Source: Phycisphaerae bacterium
GTDB lineage: Bacteria > Planctomycetota > Phycisphaerae > Sedimentisphaerales > Anaerobacaceae
Reading direction: 5' to 3'
DNA length: 55,818 nucleotides
Assembly (NCBI GenBank): GCA_017993835.1
Contig: JAGOLX010000041.1
Span: 1 to 55,818 of the forward strand
The notes under the pieces were generated by a model that saw only the letters and a list, made by a program, of their open reading frames with translations, did no database searches and was not told where the DNA came from. A program made the position numbers and the translations under genes. Below are positions 40,345 to 49,066 of the stretch, piece after piece (the first letter of the stretch is position 1; each line of letters starts with the position of its first letter).

Positions 40345-43133
40345 TTGCCATTGCCTCCTTGCGGGTCAGGATTCGATGTGATTTGCAGCTCCGCCAGCAA
40401 CTTCATTGGCAGCCTGGTGCACAGCTCTCGCAACTCCTTGACGGTCAGACCACGCATGGTCAGCGTTGCGATGGTCAGGCACTCCTGATCGGGCAGCCCC
40501 CACCGTTCGATGTCGCCCAGCAGATTGATGCCGCTCTTGGCGCCATTGGATTGGCGGATGATCGGCGTGGGAGCGACAGGCACAACAGACACGGGCGGTA
40601 CAGTGGTCGGTGGGGTCGTTACCCCGCCGGCGGACGTCACGGGCGGCGTGACCGGTGGCACAACCGGCGTCGTGGGTGGGAACAGAATGCCGGCGCCGGC
40701 CGGCGGTTTGACTGGGCCAACCGCGACGCCACCGCTGCCGACCTGGCCGGGCAAGCCAAGCAGAACCTCCTCGAGTTCACGGCCTGTGCGGAAGCAGGAC
40801 CGTTTCAGCCGGGCAAGAGTCTGATCCGGAGTCTCGCCGGGTTCGGCTCGATGCCACGTGTTGCCGACGTTGAGTGCGATACGATCTCTTGCCACCACGC
40901 TCATCGTCTGTTCGTACATCGCGTGGTCGCCCAGATACGGGATGGCATCCTGATCTGGCTTGGCGGGCGGCTCGCGGAGCTGGGCCAGCACCTGCTTCAT
41001 GGTCTCCCCGCGCTGGGCAGCCGCAATGATGAAGGGTTCGAAATCCTCCGGGGCGAAGTAGTTGGCCCGAACGCTATCCTCCACTGCTTTGGCCATTTCC
41101 TTGGCGGCAGTCACGCACGGCTCTGTGGCGAAGACGCATGTTGCGGGCTTCTGGAAGTTCCAGCGACGGAGCAGTACATAGCGGTCGAACCGATTGCCCA
41201 GTTCACGCCGCAGATCCGTATCGAATTTCTTGAAGATGCCGGCGTAGACCGGCTCGTTGTCTTTCCACGCCTTGGCCAAATAGGCACAGCGAGAGAGGCG
41301 GCGGAGGTCCGCGTCATCGTAAATACACGGCGAACCGGCCTTGGGCAGCAGGAATCGCACCATGTTTCGTTTGATCGTGACGTGCTTGGCCAACCACGGA
41401 CCCAGCGTGGTGTTGGCATCAGCAGGTGCAACGGGGATGACCAGCAGAACCGGCTTATCCCACCGCTCCGGCTGGTCTGGGGCAAGGATGTTGGCCCACG
41501 GCGATGTCTCCCAGTTGGGGTCGAGCACGATGACGCGCGACGGCGGTTCGCTGGTCGCCTCCGGTGATCGAAGCTCGTGTTCGAGGACTTGGCGAATGAA
41601 CGCCTGGTCTTTCATTACAGGAAGCAAGCCTGGCACAGTCGGCGAATCGGGCTCGAACAGTTTGTCGTTCTTCGCCATGGCCCTGACCTTCGACAGCGGG
41701 TTCTCTTCCAGCTTGAAGCAATATCGCTTGTCGGCAGTGCCGACCTCGTGGATGTTGAAGCTGTTCTCAACGATGGTTGCCAGTTCCGCGGTGAAGCCGT
41801 TGTCGTCGATTGCCCTGGATCGGGTGAGGTCAAGCTGCAATTCCTCACGGGTGCCACCAAGAACGTTGGTCGCTGAGAGGGAGCGAATCCAGATACCACT
41901 GATGGCCTCGCGAGCGTGCTCGGCCTGAACACCGGCAGCTTGCAGGGCGTCGAGATTCCGGATTGCCTTCTCCCGCAGGTGCTCCTGATCAGCCGTCGTG
42001 GCGAAGGAATCCATGAGTGTGAGGACACCGCACTTGTCGTCATTCACGAGGAAATCGCAGGGTGTCAGCAGAGGGACGTGCTCACCGCGCGACCGGAATA
42101 GCTCGGCCAGCACGCGGATGAGATCTCGCTTGTCCTGGGCGGATTCAGCCATGAGGATATGGTCATCAAGCAGCATCAGCAGGTCGGGCGAGAACGGCCA
42201 TGCATCAACCACTTCGCGGCGCAGCCGCTCCTTCTCTGCATCGGACTTGTCAGCATGCAACAACCGTACCCGCTCCTGAGCATAAGCTGCGACGAGCTGC
42301 TCAATGGCTGGCGCGGCAAATTGTGCGCGGTTCTCGAAGAGACGATGCAGCAGCAGCCGCTTGCGATCTTCTTTCGCCGTTTCGCCTTTGAAATCGATGA
42401 CCACGGGGCCGATGCGATGAATCTGCCGATACCCCTCCGTCGTGGTGTCCCGGACGGATACGATCAACATGAGGAGGTCTGGACGCTCCTTGGCCAGTTC
42501 AGACAGGATTTGGACGAAGTTGAAAGCCCATTGCCGGCGCTTTGCGCCGGTGTCACCGGGATCGTCATGCAGGCCGTCGAACCATGTCTGGAATTCGTCG
42601 AGGATGAGAGTGGTCGGACGTTCCGCAAACAAGTCCTGCATCAGGGATTTGGCCGGAATAGACGTGCCTGACGCTTCATGCTTGCCCCGGTAGTAGGTGC
42701 CCCTTGGGTGCCGGTCAAAGACCAAGTCCCACAGCGTGCGGTATTCCTGATTCGAGAGGGTTTCCGTAATTGCGACGAAGCCCTTCGGAAGTACGAGTTC
42801 TGCCAAGGGTGCGAAACCGGGTTTGGTACCCCATTCCCTCGCCCAGCCCTGAACCTTGTCCGGCGATTCGATGGCGTGGTGGAGCAACGCCATGATGTGA
42901 GATTTGCCGCGACCACGTTGGCCGAGAAAGACAAGTGGGCATCCTTGTGCCCGAGTGGAGACGCCACTGAGGGCTCTTTGCACATCGGTTGTCGGGTACG
43001 TGATTCCCAGAAGCTCAGCGGGGTCGCGCTGTGTCCAGCCTGTGCCTTGTCGATTGCGCAGCTCAATAGCGGTTCCCCGCATGTGGGCGGACAAGAATTC
43101 CTTTCGCAACTCAAGCGACAGATTCGCAGGCAT
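40341..43133 (-). CDS. DUF499-type ATPase (BrxC/PglY-like)
   Basis: A 930-residue protein. The ATG at 43133 has AAGGGA upstream. Walker A is FLGQRGRGKSHIMALLHHAI (70-89) and Walker B PTTLILDEFQTWF (173-185). A helical middle part follows, and near residues 790-860 a Pro/Thr/Val-rich linker (PPTTPVVPPVTPPVT) precedes a small C-terminal domain. DUF499 proteins are the large ATPases of BREX (PglY/BrxC) and related DUF1156 cassettes and probably form the motor or scaffold. It is the first gene of the operon, 80 bases or so from a strong promoter. Confidence 0.88.
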   Translation of the reverse strand: MPANLSLELRKEFLSAHMRGTAIELRNRQGTGWTQRDPAELLGITYPTTDVQRALSGVSTRAQGCPLVFLGQRGRGKSHIMALLHHAIESPDKVQGWAREWGTKPGFAPLAELVLPKGFVAITETLSNQEYRTLWDLVFDRHPRGTYYRGKHEASGTSIPAKSLMQDLFAERPTTLILDEFQTWFDGLHDDPGDTGAKRRQWAFNFVQILSELAKERPDLLMLIVSVRDTTTEGYRQIHRIGPVVIDFKGETAKEDRKRLLLHRLFENRAQFAAPAIEQLVAAYAQERVRLLHADKSDAEKERLRREVVDAWPFSPDLLMLLDDHILMAESAQDKRDLIRVLAELFRSRGEHVPLLTPCDFLVNDDKCGVLTLMDSFATTADQEHLREKAIRNLDALQAAGVQAEHAREAISGIWIRSLSATNVLGGTREELQLDLTRSRAIDDNGFTAELATIVENSFNIHEVGTADKRYCFKLEENPLSKVRAMAKNDKLFEPDSPTVPGLLPVMKDQAFIRQVLEHELRSPEATSEPPSRVIVLDPNWETSPWANILAPDQPERWDKPVLLVIPVAPADANTTLGPWLAKHVTIKRNMVRFLLPKAGSPCIYDDADLRRLSRCAYLAKAWKDNEPVYAGIFKKFDTDLRRELGNRFDRYVLLRRWNFQKPATCVFATEPCVTAAKEMAKAVEDSVRANYFAPEDFEPFIIAAAQRGETMKQVLAQLREPPAKPDQDAIPYLGDHAMYEQTMSVVARDRIALNVGNTWHRAEPGETPDQTLARLKRSCFRTGRELEEVLLGLPGQVGSGGVAVGPVKPPAGAGILFPPTTPVVPPVTPPVTSAGGVTTPPTTVPPVSVVPVAPTPIIRQSNGAKSGINLLGDIERWGLPDQECLTIATLTMRGLTVKELRELCTRLPMKLLAELQITSNPDPQGGNGK

Positions 43134-43219
43134 ACAGACTCCCTTACGAGTCACAGAAGCCCGACCGGACCAGACAACGGACTCCTGCGACCTCCAACCA
43201 TGAATTTCATCAAGAAGAG

Positions 43220-43248
43220 ATTCTACCCCATTGCCCCGCCATGGGCAA
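43220..43248 (-). promoter_or_regulatory. Sigma70-type promoter of the BREX-like operon
   Basis: On the minus strand TTGCCC (43243-43248), exactly 17 bases, then TAGAAT (43220-43225). The start of transcription would be near 43213, giving a leader of about 80 bases before the DUF499 ATG. Confidence 0.7.
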
Positions 43249-43343
43249 CGAGATAACCGTCCAATGCCGATTGTGAGAGTGTTGGTGAATCACGGATCTT
43301 GAAGCCGAGTCTCATGGCTTCACAGCACCGCCAAGAATGCAGG

Positions 43344-45008
43344 TCATAACAATGCCCGGCCGTCTGCTGTCAGTTCAATCGCGACCATTCGGCCCATATG
43401 GGTCATCACCGTCTTCTCCTGGATCAGCCCTGCCTCTATGAGCTCGTCCTTCACCTGCTGCCCCTGTCTGACGGAGAGGCCGAGCCGCTTGTATCGAGCC
43501 GCAACTCCACTGCCAGGGTATTCCAGAATATCCCTGAGGAAGAGTGTTTTGACGTCCGTCAAGGCCCCGGGTGTATCCGCGGGTACATCTGAGACGGCGG
43601 CAGTTATGTCTTCGGTCACGATAGGTCCCGCGTTCATGGAGACAGACACGTCAGTCTTCATCTGCTGCCTCAGACAGTCGTCCGTAATATGACCCTTATC
43701 GATCATGAACTCTGGAACGAGGATCTGGAACGGCCGTGCGATCCGCCCCTGGAGCTTGACCACGGCCTGACCGATATCCAACATCCCGAGGAGGTCTCTC
43801 TCTTTGTCGAGTAGAAGGCATTGGCTTATGGCGTTGATGTCGGTCTTATGCTTGAGGCCCAGGCAAATCGTGGTGTAGGTGTTTCCCAGGGCAGGCAGGC
43901 TGATCTTGGAGGGGTGCTGATCCAGAAGAATCAGACTCTCCCCAAACTCCCTGATTTCCCGAAAAACGATCTCCATCACGGACTGGCCTCCGACCAGACT
44001 GTGTCGTTCATCCGACAGGATATGGTGGGCCTCTTCGATGATTATGGCGTGCTTGAAGCTCTCCCGCCGTTGCTCCGTCATTCTTCTGTGATGGATCCAG
44101 AGCAGCAGGGCCTCGGCGAAGAAGACCTTGTCCGATTGGGTGAGGGCGTCCAACTCAAGGATAACGGATTTCTCCAGGATATGCTCGAGGCTCCTATTGC
44201 TATCCGCGTTCAGCAAGTGGTCCATGTCGCCAAAACACAGCGAGGACAAAGCCCTCAGAGTCGAGGACAGCCAGCCGGCCTCTCTGCCGCGGCTGTCCAT
44301 CTTCCGGGCCTTGAGGAGGACATCTTTGAAGGTCGGCCACCTTTGGACCGTGCCATCATAGACGCCGGCCTCTTCGTAAACGGCATCCACCGCTTGCTGG
44401 AGCAAGAACAGGACACCGTTGCCCAGGCAGTAGGAATGCGCGATTACCTCATTGAGCTTCTTGAGCCACGTCTTCGGATTGGTGCCGGGTGGTGGGATCA
44501 GTGGATTGAACGTCAGAGGGGCAACGTTCCGCCCTATGGTGTAGACCTCAACGCCTCTGAATTCGGGCAAAGCCAGCAGGTCTCGATAGTTCCTCTTCCA
44601 GTCGAACACCAGGAAGGGCTTGCTTTTTTTTCTGAGTTCCCGGAGTAGAATGAAACCAATATTGGTCTTGCCCGCCCCTGAACGGCCAAGGACTGCCACA
44701 TGCTGGATCCACTCATCTTCGCGAAGGCCAAACTCGTAGAGGTTCTTCCCTGCGTAGTGCACATTACCTATGGTGTAGTCACCCTTGGCCTGCGTCTGCG
44801 ACGGCGGTATCAACACCATGTCGCCTTCCCCCAATTCATGGGGAAGATGCCGGGCGGCCAACACCTCCAGGTAATGTTGAATCTGCGCTCTGCCGTCATC
44901 GTCCTCAGCGAGAAAGGCGTCATAGATGGCCTGCGCTCTCTCGCCCAGAATGGGCCTGAGCTGAAAACACATCTGCCGGACGTTCGCCAGGTTAGTACTC
45001 TCGACCAT
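43344..45008 (-). CDS. HerA/DUF87-type ATPase
   Basis: A 554-residue protein overlapping its upstream neighbour by 17 bases. A beta-rich HAS-barrel-like N-terminal part (MVLIPPSQTQAKGDYTIGNV) leads into Walker A VAVLGRSGAGKTNIGFILL (about 104-122). The Walker B region is HAIIIEEAHHILSDERHSLV (about 328-347), followed by an arginine-finger-like FREIREFGESLILLDQHPSK. This is the HerA/DUF87 DNA-translocase pattern known from archaeal repair and from defence systems. The C-terminal 80 residues resemble a winged helix (ILEYPGSGVAARYKRLGLSV... VKDELIEAGLIQEKTVMTHM). With the 187-residue partner it forms its own two-gene unit. Confidence 0.85.
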   Translation of the reverse strand: MVESTNLANVRQMCFQLRPILGERAQAIYDAFLAEDDDGRAQIQHYLEVLAARHLPHELGEGDMVLIPPSQTQAKGDYTIGNVHYAGKNLYEFGLREDEWIQHVAVLGRSGAGKTNIGFILLRELRKKSKPFLVFDWKRNYRDLLALPEFRGVEVYTIGRNVAPLTFNPLIPPPGTNPKTWLKKLNEVIAHSYCLGNGVLFLLQQAVDAVYEEAGVYDGTVQRWPTFKDVLLKARKMDSRGREAGWLSSTLRALSSLCFGDMDHLLNADSNRSLEHILEKSVILELDALTQSDKVFFAEALLLWIHHRRMTEQRRESFKHAIIIEEAHHILSDERHSLVGGQSVMEIVFREIREFGESLILLDQHPSKISLPALGNTYTTICLGLKHKTDINAISQCLLLDKERDLLGMLDIGQAVVKLQGRIARPFQILVPEFMIDKGHITDDCLRQQMKTDVSVSMNAGPIVTEDITAAVSDVPADTPGALTDVKTLFLRDILEYPGSGVAARYKRLGLSVRQGQQVKDELIEAGLIQEKTVMTHMGRMVAIELTADGRALL

Positions 45009-45555
45009 GTTCTACCTCCACGCCGGCGAAAACCGAGTACCGATGCTTGGCATCCCTGTATCGGGCGGCGCCTTCAAACAGCTTCTCTCTCAGATCCGCG
45101 GTGTCTTTCCAGAAGGCGAGCTCTTCATCCCGCCTCTGTCCCTCCAATTGGAGCAGTTGGGTCTCCAGCGTCGATTGGCGTTTCGCCTTGTCGGGGAAGT
45201 TGTTGATCACGACTCCGAAGAGCTTCTCCTGGGCCTGCATGTGCCGATGGTCGATATCTTGAACGTGTTGTTTGTGGAGCCTGCAACGTTCGTAGAAGAG
45301 GTTGGCCAGATGTCTCAGACCGACATATTCATGCTGTTTCTGGGTCCCGAAGATCTGGTCTGCAATCGTGTACAGATTGGAGGCTTCAGGAGATCGCATC
45401 GCTTCGTGCAGCAGTTCTGCATCCGGCCTGAACGCTTCGAAATAGCCGGCCTTGGGCCATGAGAGCAACCCGTACGAGTAAGGGCCCCTCTCACGACAGT
45501 CCCAGCTCTGTCTGTAATGCAGATTCGGCAGGTCGTATACTTGGTTGTATGCCAT
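44992..45555 (-). CDS. Helical partner of the HerA-like ATPase, unknown family
   Basis: A 187-residue protein. GGAGAG lies 13 bases before the ATG. The N-terminus is aromatic (YNQVYDLPNLHYRQSWDCRE, GPYSYGLLSWPK). From about residue 90 on it is a long charged helix or coiled coil (RCRLHKQHVQDIDHRHMQAQ ... QSTLETQLLQLEGQRRDEEL). There is no nuclease motif, so it is not an obvious NurA. The ATPase gene overlaps its end by 17 bases, so they probably form a complex. A TATA-like sequence (45599-45615) lies 44 bases upstream. Confidence 0.65.
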   Translation of the reverse strand: MAYNQVYDLPNLHYRQSWDCRERGPYSYGLLSWPKAGYFEAFRPDAELLHEAMRSPEASNLYTIADQIFGTQKQHEYVGLRHLANLFYERCRLHKQHVQDIDHRHMQAQEKLFGVVINNFPDKAKRQSTLETQLLQLEGQRRDEELAFWKDTADLREKLFEGAARYRDAKHRYSVFAGVEVEHGREY

Positions 45556-45598
45556 TTTCGTTTCGTAACTCTCCAGTGGTACTACCAGGAATCAGGGG

Positions 45599-45615
45599 TT
45601 AATAAACCTTCCGGT
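45599..45615 (-). promoter_or_regulatory. TATA-like repeated sequence, copy 1
   Basis: On the minus strand ACCGGAAGGTTTATTAA, identical over 17 bases to the copy at 55667-55683. It lies 44-60 bases upstream of the HerA-partner start. The purine run plus TTTATTAA looks like an archaeal BRE/TATA pair, or an operator shared by both units. Confidence 0.5.
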
Positions 45616-45789
45616 CGCCGGCCGGACACACGTGTCCATGTGATCTGGCTCCGGAGAAGTCACAGGAGGGGAAGAAACAGGAAAAGAGGATGCATGAACG
45701 GCCCAGCCATTCTCTGGCGGCCGCCTTACAGACATCGATATGGGCGCTGCCATGTCGCAGTGACCCCGCGAGTCAGGAGGCATGCTCGT

Positions 45790-46116
45790 TTAGAGCATGC
45801 CGAGGGTCTTACGCACATTCATGCTGTAGACCTCTTGCTCGATCTTTCGAAGTGCTCTCGTGAAATCGATCCGGTCGGGTTTCCGGGCCGCCACGGGGTC
45901 ACTGCCAAGAGCTACGTGGATCCTGCCAGATGTGGCCAGGAAGCACGAATATTCATCTCTCAGGTCTGCCAGCGTTGGATCATAGACATCGAATCCCGGT
46001 GCGCTCCCGGGCTTGGCTTCCGCTTGCTTGAATGCGTGCCAAGCCAATAGATCCCGCATCCGGTCCAGACTGCCTTGAAGATTTGCCAATTCGACTTTGA
46101 GATGGGTCCTTTTCAT
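45790..46116 (-). CDS. Hypothetical helical protein
   Basis: A 108-residue protein from the ATG at 46116; an in-frame GTG lies at 46134 and neither start has a strong ribosome site. The sequence MKRTHLKVELANLQGSLDRM, then RDLLAWHAFKQAE and ending IDFTRALRKIEQEVYSMNVR, is mostly alpha-helical with a loop around 45-80. No family recognised. It sits between the HerA pair and the ubiquitin-like cassette. Confidence 0.45.
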   Translation of the reverse strand: MKRTHLKVELANLQGSLDRMRDLLAWHAFKQAEAKPGSAPGFDVYDPTLADLRDEYSCFLATSGRIHVALGSDPVAARKPDRIDFTRALRKIEQEVYSMNVRKTLGML

Positions 46117-46216
46117 GACCAACCCAGGAGTCACTGCTATAAAAGTCTTTTGGTGCCTGTGCGGCCATCATGGGTCGCGTCAGTGAGCGACCGATCGCTT
46201 TTGAACAAGGGTCCCC

Positions 46217-46417
46217 CTAATGGTACATATCATCATTCTCATAGAGGTCCCGCCAGTCAACCGCGTCGGGATCATAGTCATCGGTTTGCTCTGCATACTC
46301 ATGCAGATGATCGAAAATACGGTTCACCACCCTGCGAATGGCCCGTGTGTTCTCACAGATTTCCTCCAGGTTGCGGACGGTTTCCTCCTGTCTTGATGGG
46401 TCTTCTTGTGTTGTCAT
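46217..46417 (-). CDS. Small acidic protein
   Basis: A 66-residue protein: an N-terminal helix (EETVRNLEEICENTRAIRRV), a second helix, and a very acidic C-terminus (DDYDPDAVDWRDLYENDD). There is no ribosome site, but a TATA-like CCTTAAAAACCC lies 22-34 bases before the ATG, so the transcript could be leaderless. The first four codons (ATGACAACACAA) also occur 21 bases downstream of the TATA-like copy at 55667, by the 52-residue gene. No family recognised. Confidence 0.5.
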   Translation of the reverse strand: MTTQEDPSRQEETVRNLEEICENTRAIRRVVNRIFDHLHEYAEQTDDYDPDAVDWRDLYENDDMYH

Positions 46418-46438
46418 TCTGGCATGATAACGGCCCCA

Positions 46439-46451
46439 GGGTTTTTAAGGT
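46439..46451 (-). promoter_or_regulatory. TATA-like sequence
   Basis: On the minus strand ACCTTAAAAACCC, 22-34 bases upstream of the 66-residue gene's ATG. The distance matches an archaeal TATA box with a leaderless transcript. It could also be an ordinary AT-rich operator. Confidence 0.35.
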
Positions 46452-46510
46452 TATCGGTAGCGCGAAACATGGGATAGAAAACATATGCTGGAATTCACCG
46501 CACTAAGAAT

Positions 46511-46538
46511 GGGGAGGGCCTTCACGTCGGCCCTCCCC
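46511..46538 (-). terminator. Stem-loop after the E1 gene
   Basis: GGGGAGGGCC-TTCACGTC-GGCCCTCCCC, a perfect 10-bp G+C-rich stem, lies 18 bases past the E1 stop. On the minus strand it is followed by ATTCTTAG, a weak T-tract. It probably ends the ubiquitin-like operon. Confidence 0.65.
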
Positions 46539-46555
46539 GTGTTCGCCTGCCTCAC

Positions 46556-47221
46556 CTACGGGCAGGCCGCTGCGACATTCAGCTCCGAAGCCAGCAGATT
46601 CAGTTGGATATCGGGTTCGATGGGCAGTCGCCGCAGGTACTTTGTGAACTGGGAGACCATCAGGCCGGCTGCGATATTGGCGCAGTAGATCGTGGTCTTG
46701 GCCGTGCACGGGCCGGCAAAGGCCTCTTCCGTGCGGAACAAGGTGGTTGGATAGTGCGTCCTCGACTTGGAGTCACAGACGGTCAGGACCCGCAGGACCT
46801 CGGCGCTCATGCGGGCATCGCAGAAGAAGCCGACCTTGTCCTTGACGGCTTCCCAGATGAGCCGGCGAACGTCGATGCTGTCCACACAGGTGAAGACCGC
46901 CGTGCCGATCTCCATACTGCGGCGGAATCGCTCGGGCATGGCGGCAGTCTCCAGATTGGAGTTCACCTTCATGCAGAGTGCAGCCGTGGCTTGGACCTTG
47001 GGCTTGCCAAGGTCTTCTTCGAAGTAACCCTGGCTGGCGAGGTTGGACACCTCGATCAGATCAAAGTCCACCAATTGAAGCGACGGGATTCCGATGGCCG
47101 TGAGCTGTAAGGCCGCCTGGCGGCCAATGGCGCCGACGCCGATAACCGTCGCCTTGCAGGCGGCAATCCGTTCGGCCGGCACGATGTCCTTCTGGCGGCT
47201 GTAGCGTTCTTCATCTCTCAT
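46556..47221 (-). CDS. E1-like (ThiF-family) activating enzyme
   Basis: A 221-residue protein. It has the Rossmann motif [15 protein letters not shown] (26-40), then [18 protein letters not shown] (50-67) with the acidic and Asn/Gln residues used for adenylation, Lys73, and [10 protein letters not shown] (Asp114). The segment [20 protein letters not shown] gives Cys172 and Cys180 as candidate thioester cysteines. The zinc-binding CxxC pairs of ThiF/MoeB are absent. It would adenylate the C-terminus of the cassette's ubiquitin-like protein and pass it on. ATGA overlap with the JAMM gene shows tight coupling. Confidence 0.9.
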   Translation of the reverse strand: MRDEERYSRQKDIVPAERIAACKATVIGVGAIGRQAALQLTAIGIPSLQLVDFDLIEVSNLASQGYFEEDLGKPKVQATAALCMKVNSNLETAAMPERFRRSMEIGTAVFTCVDSIDVRRLIWEAVKDKVGFFCDARMSAEVLRVLTVCDSKSRTHYPTTLFRTEEAFAGPCTAKTTIYCANIAAGLMVSQFTKYLRRLPIEPDIQLNLLASELNVAAACP

Positions 47222-48021
47222 AGGAAAAGCACCTCCTGTTCATTGTTCCACAGATCCGGCCGTTCAGCCAGCTCATCGAGGACCAGTTGCCGTTCGAGCG
47301 GTCCCAGCTTCTCCAGCTCATTGATGAGACCCTCGGGCGTGGCGCAGTTCTGGACAGGGGCGGCTTCCGCGGGTTTTGGGCCTGCCAAGAGGGGCGGACT
47401 GAACCAGTCCACGGCCCTGACATGCGCCGCGTACTCGGCATCCCAGGCCGGGCGGTCAGTTGCCCCGAATTCCCGGGAGTAGTCCACCTCGGTCGGGATC
47501 GGGATCTGTCCGCCCGGACCGATATTGAAACTCAGGCGGGCATAAGTGCTGCTATCCCGGGCGACGATGGCCATGATGGCCCACTGGCACGACCCGAAAA
47601 CCCGTTTGAACGTCTCCTCGTCGACAGAGCTGGGCTCAGGCGAGTCGCCAGGATGGGAATGCAGCCACACGCGGGCGAATTGCTCGGGCTTTCGGCCGAG
47701 GTCCACTTGCTCATCGAAGAACCGGCTCACCGCTTCGTCGTCGAACTTGACGCTGACGGGACTGACTTCCTGGCTGACTGTGACGAAGTCCTGTACATAC
47801 AGCAGGTCATCGGCCGCCGAGATGCCGAACCCGCCGACCTCGTTCTCGGACTTGTCCCGCAGGTACAGCAGCTTGGCCCAGGCCGTCGGGCTGAATCGCA
47901 GCGTGGGCGCCGCCGGCTGTTCTTCTTCATCCAGCCAATCGTCATCCCAGATTGGTTGGCTGAGGCTGACTTGTGTTCGGGATCTCATCTGTCTCTTCAA
48001 TCTTCTGTTCTTCATCTTCAT
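47218..48021 (-). CDS. JAMM/MPN metalloprotease (deubiquitinase-like)
   Basis: A 267-residue protein. The ATG at 48021 follows AGGAAG, inside the end of the E2-like gene (80-base overlap). The JAMM motif is intact: Glu61 in [27 protein letters not shown] with His121, His123 and Asp134. In related systems the enzyme trims the Ubl precursor or removes Ubl from targets. The Ubl here ends in Ala-Ala after Gly, so precursor trimming is possible. The C-terminal 90 residues are an unassigned extension with two helices. Confidence 0.9.
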   Translation of the reverse strand: MKMKNRRLKRQMRSRTQVSLSQPIWDDDWLDEEEQPAAPTLRFSPTAWAKLLYLRDKSENEVGGFGISAADDLLYVQDFVTVSQEVSPVSVKFDDEAVSRFFDEQVDLGRKPEQFARVWLHSHPGDSPEPSSVDEETFKRVFGSCQWAIMAIVARDSSTYARLSFNIGPGGQIPIPTEVDYSREFGATDRPAWDAEYAAHVRAVDWFSPPLLAGPKPAEAAPVQNCATPEGLINELEKLGPLERQLVLDELAERPDLWNNEQEVLFL

Positions 48022-48982
48022 TTTCGTTCTTCCTTTCTTCCCTGCAGTCGGGGCATAGTCCGTCTGTGATACAGGATTCGCAGCAGGTCGATTCACAGTC
48101 CGCGCACTTGGTCTTGGCGCACGCGGGGCAAAGGGATCGTTCGCAGATTTCGCAGACACTGGCACACTCGCCGCAGACGATCTCGCCACAGTTGGTGCAG
48201 ACCCTGGAGCAGTCGTCGCAAATTGGGTTACCGCAGCGGCTGCAGGAGTACACGTTCTCGTCGTCCATCACGTAGCCGCAGTCATAGCAGGGTGTGCCGT
48301 CCCAATCCGCCAGGGGCACGTAGGGGCTGTCCGGGTTGTAGGTCTGAAGGATACTGCGGACCATGCTGAAGAAGTCCGCCAGTCTGCCCTGTTCCACGGC
48401 TGCCCGGATCGCCGCAGCACCGTCGCCTTCGCACAGTCCATCATTGCTGACGTGCGGATGAGTGATCGCCTCATCTTTCGCAGAGGGATGGGGCTCCAGG
48501 GCGAAGACGTGGTACGGGACAAAGTGCTGCATCTGGTGCAGCTTGCCCAGGGACAGGGCAATCCGGAAGGGACCCAGGTAGGTATCTTCCAGCGTGATGG
48601 GCTCCGTGATCACGGAGAGGGAGTTCTCTTCCCCATCGAATTCAATCCCGCCGAATTCGGCGCTGGCTGCCCTGATCTCCTGGACGAGATCCGACAGGGA
48701 GGGAATCCCTCCTTGTCGCTTGCTCAGAAGCAGTTCGAGTCGGGAGACCGTGTACGGGATGTCGCTCAACTGCCTGGCAACGTCTACACAGCATTCTTCC
48801 GCTGCGGCGAGCCAATCGCGGGACAGGGCCAGTCCAAGCCTGCCCGACTGGTGGACGATCGTGTGGATGGCGCTCGTGAACAGGCCCAACTGCCGTATGC
48901 ACTCGACATAGCGGGTCTTCTGGAACATAAGGAGGGAATCTCGAATGTCCCCGGCAACACGTATGAGTTCTTTGTCGTTCAT
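47942..48982 (-). CDS. E2-like conjugating protein with C-terminal zinc ribbons
   Basis: A 346-residue protein with AAAGGA before its ATG. Residues 1-110 are helical. Residues about 115-222 read like a ubiquitin-conjugating fold: [29 protein letters not shown], then [20 protein letters not shown], with Cys184 at the position of the E2 active site, and [19 protein letters not shown] after it. Residues 232-313 hold about ten CxxC pairs ([43 protein letters not shown]). They would bind several zinc ions, perhaps as a built-in E3-like or substrate-binding module. The C-terminus is acidic. Placement between Ubl and JAMM supports the E2 role. Confidence 0.75.
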   Translation of the reverse strand: MNDKELIRVAGDIRDSLLMFQKTRYVECIRQLGLFTSAIHTIVHQSGRLGLALSRDWLAAAEECCVDVARQLSDIPYTVSRLELLLSKRQGGIPSLSDLVQEIRAASAEFGGIEFDGEENSLSVITEPITLEDTYLGPFRIALSLGKLHQMQHFVPYHVFALEPHPSAKDEAITHPHVSNDGLCEGDGAAAIRAAVEQGRLADFFSMVRSILQTYNPDSPYVPLADWDGTPCYDCGYVMDDENVYSCSRCGNPICDDCSRVCTNCGEIVCGECASVCEICERSLCPACAKTKCADCESTCCESCITDGLCPDCREERKNENEDEEQKIEETDEIPNTSQPQPTNLG

Positions 48983-49001
48983 GTTAGATCCTTTCCAATG
49001 G

Positions 49002-49040
49002 AAAAGGGCATCTGCCTATCGCCAAGACAAGCAGATGCCC
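49002..49040 (-). terminator. Intrinsic terminator/attenuator between Ubl and E2 genes
   Basis: GGGCATCTGC (49006-49015) pairs with GCAGATGCCC (49031-49040) and on the minus strand is followed by TTTTCC. It lies in the 84-base gap after the Ubl stop. Partial read-through would give more Ubl than E2, JAMM and E1. Confidence 0.75.
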
Positions 49041-49066
49041 TCGTTGACACTCGCGGCCTGCAACGA

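Noticed and set aside
32203-43133. DISARM as the name for the defence operon
   Set aside because: The helicase resembles DrmD, but DrmA, DrmB and DrmC are not present, whereas DUF499, PglZ-like and DUF1156 proteins point to a BREX-like system.
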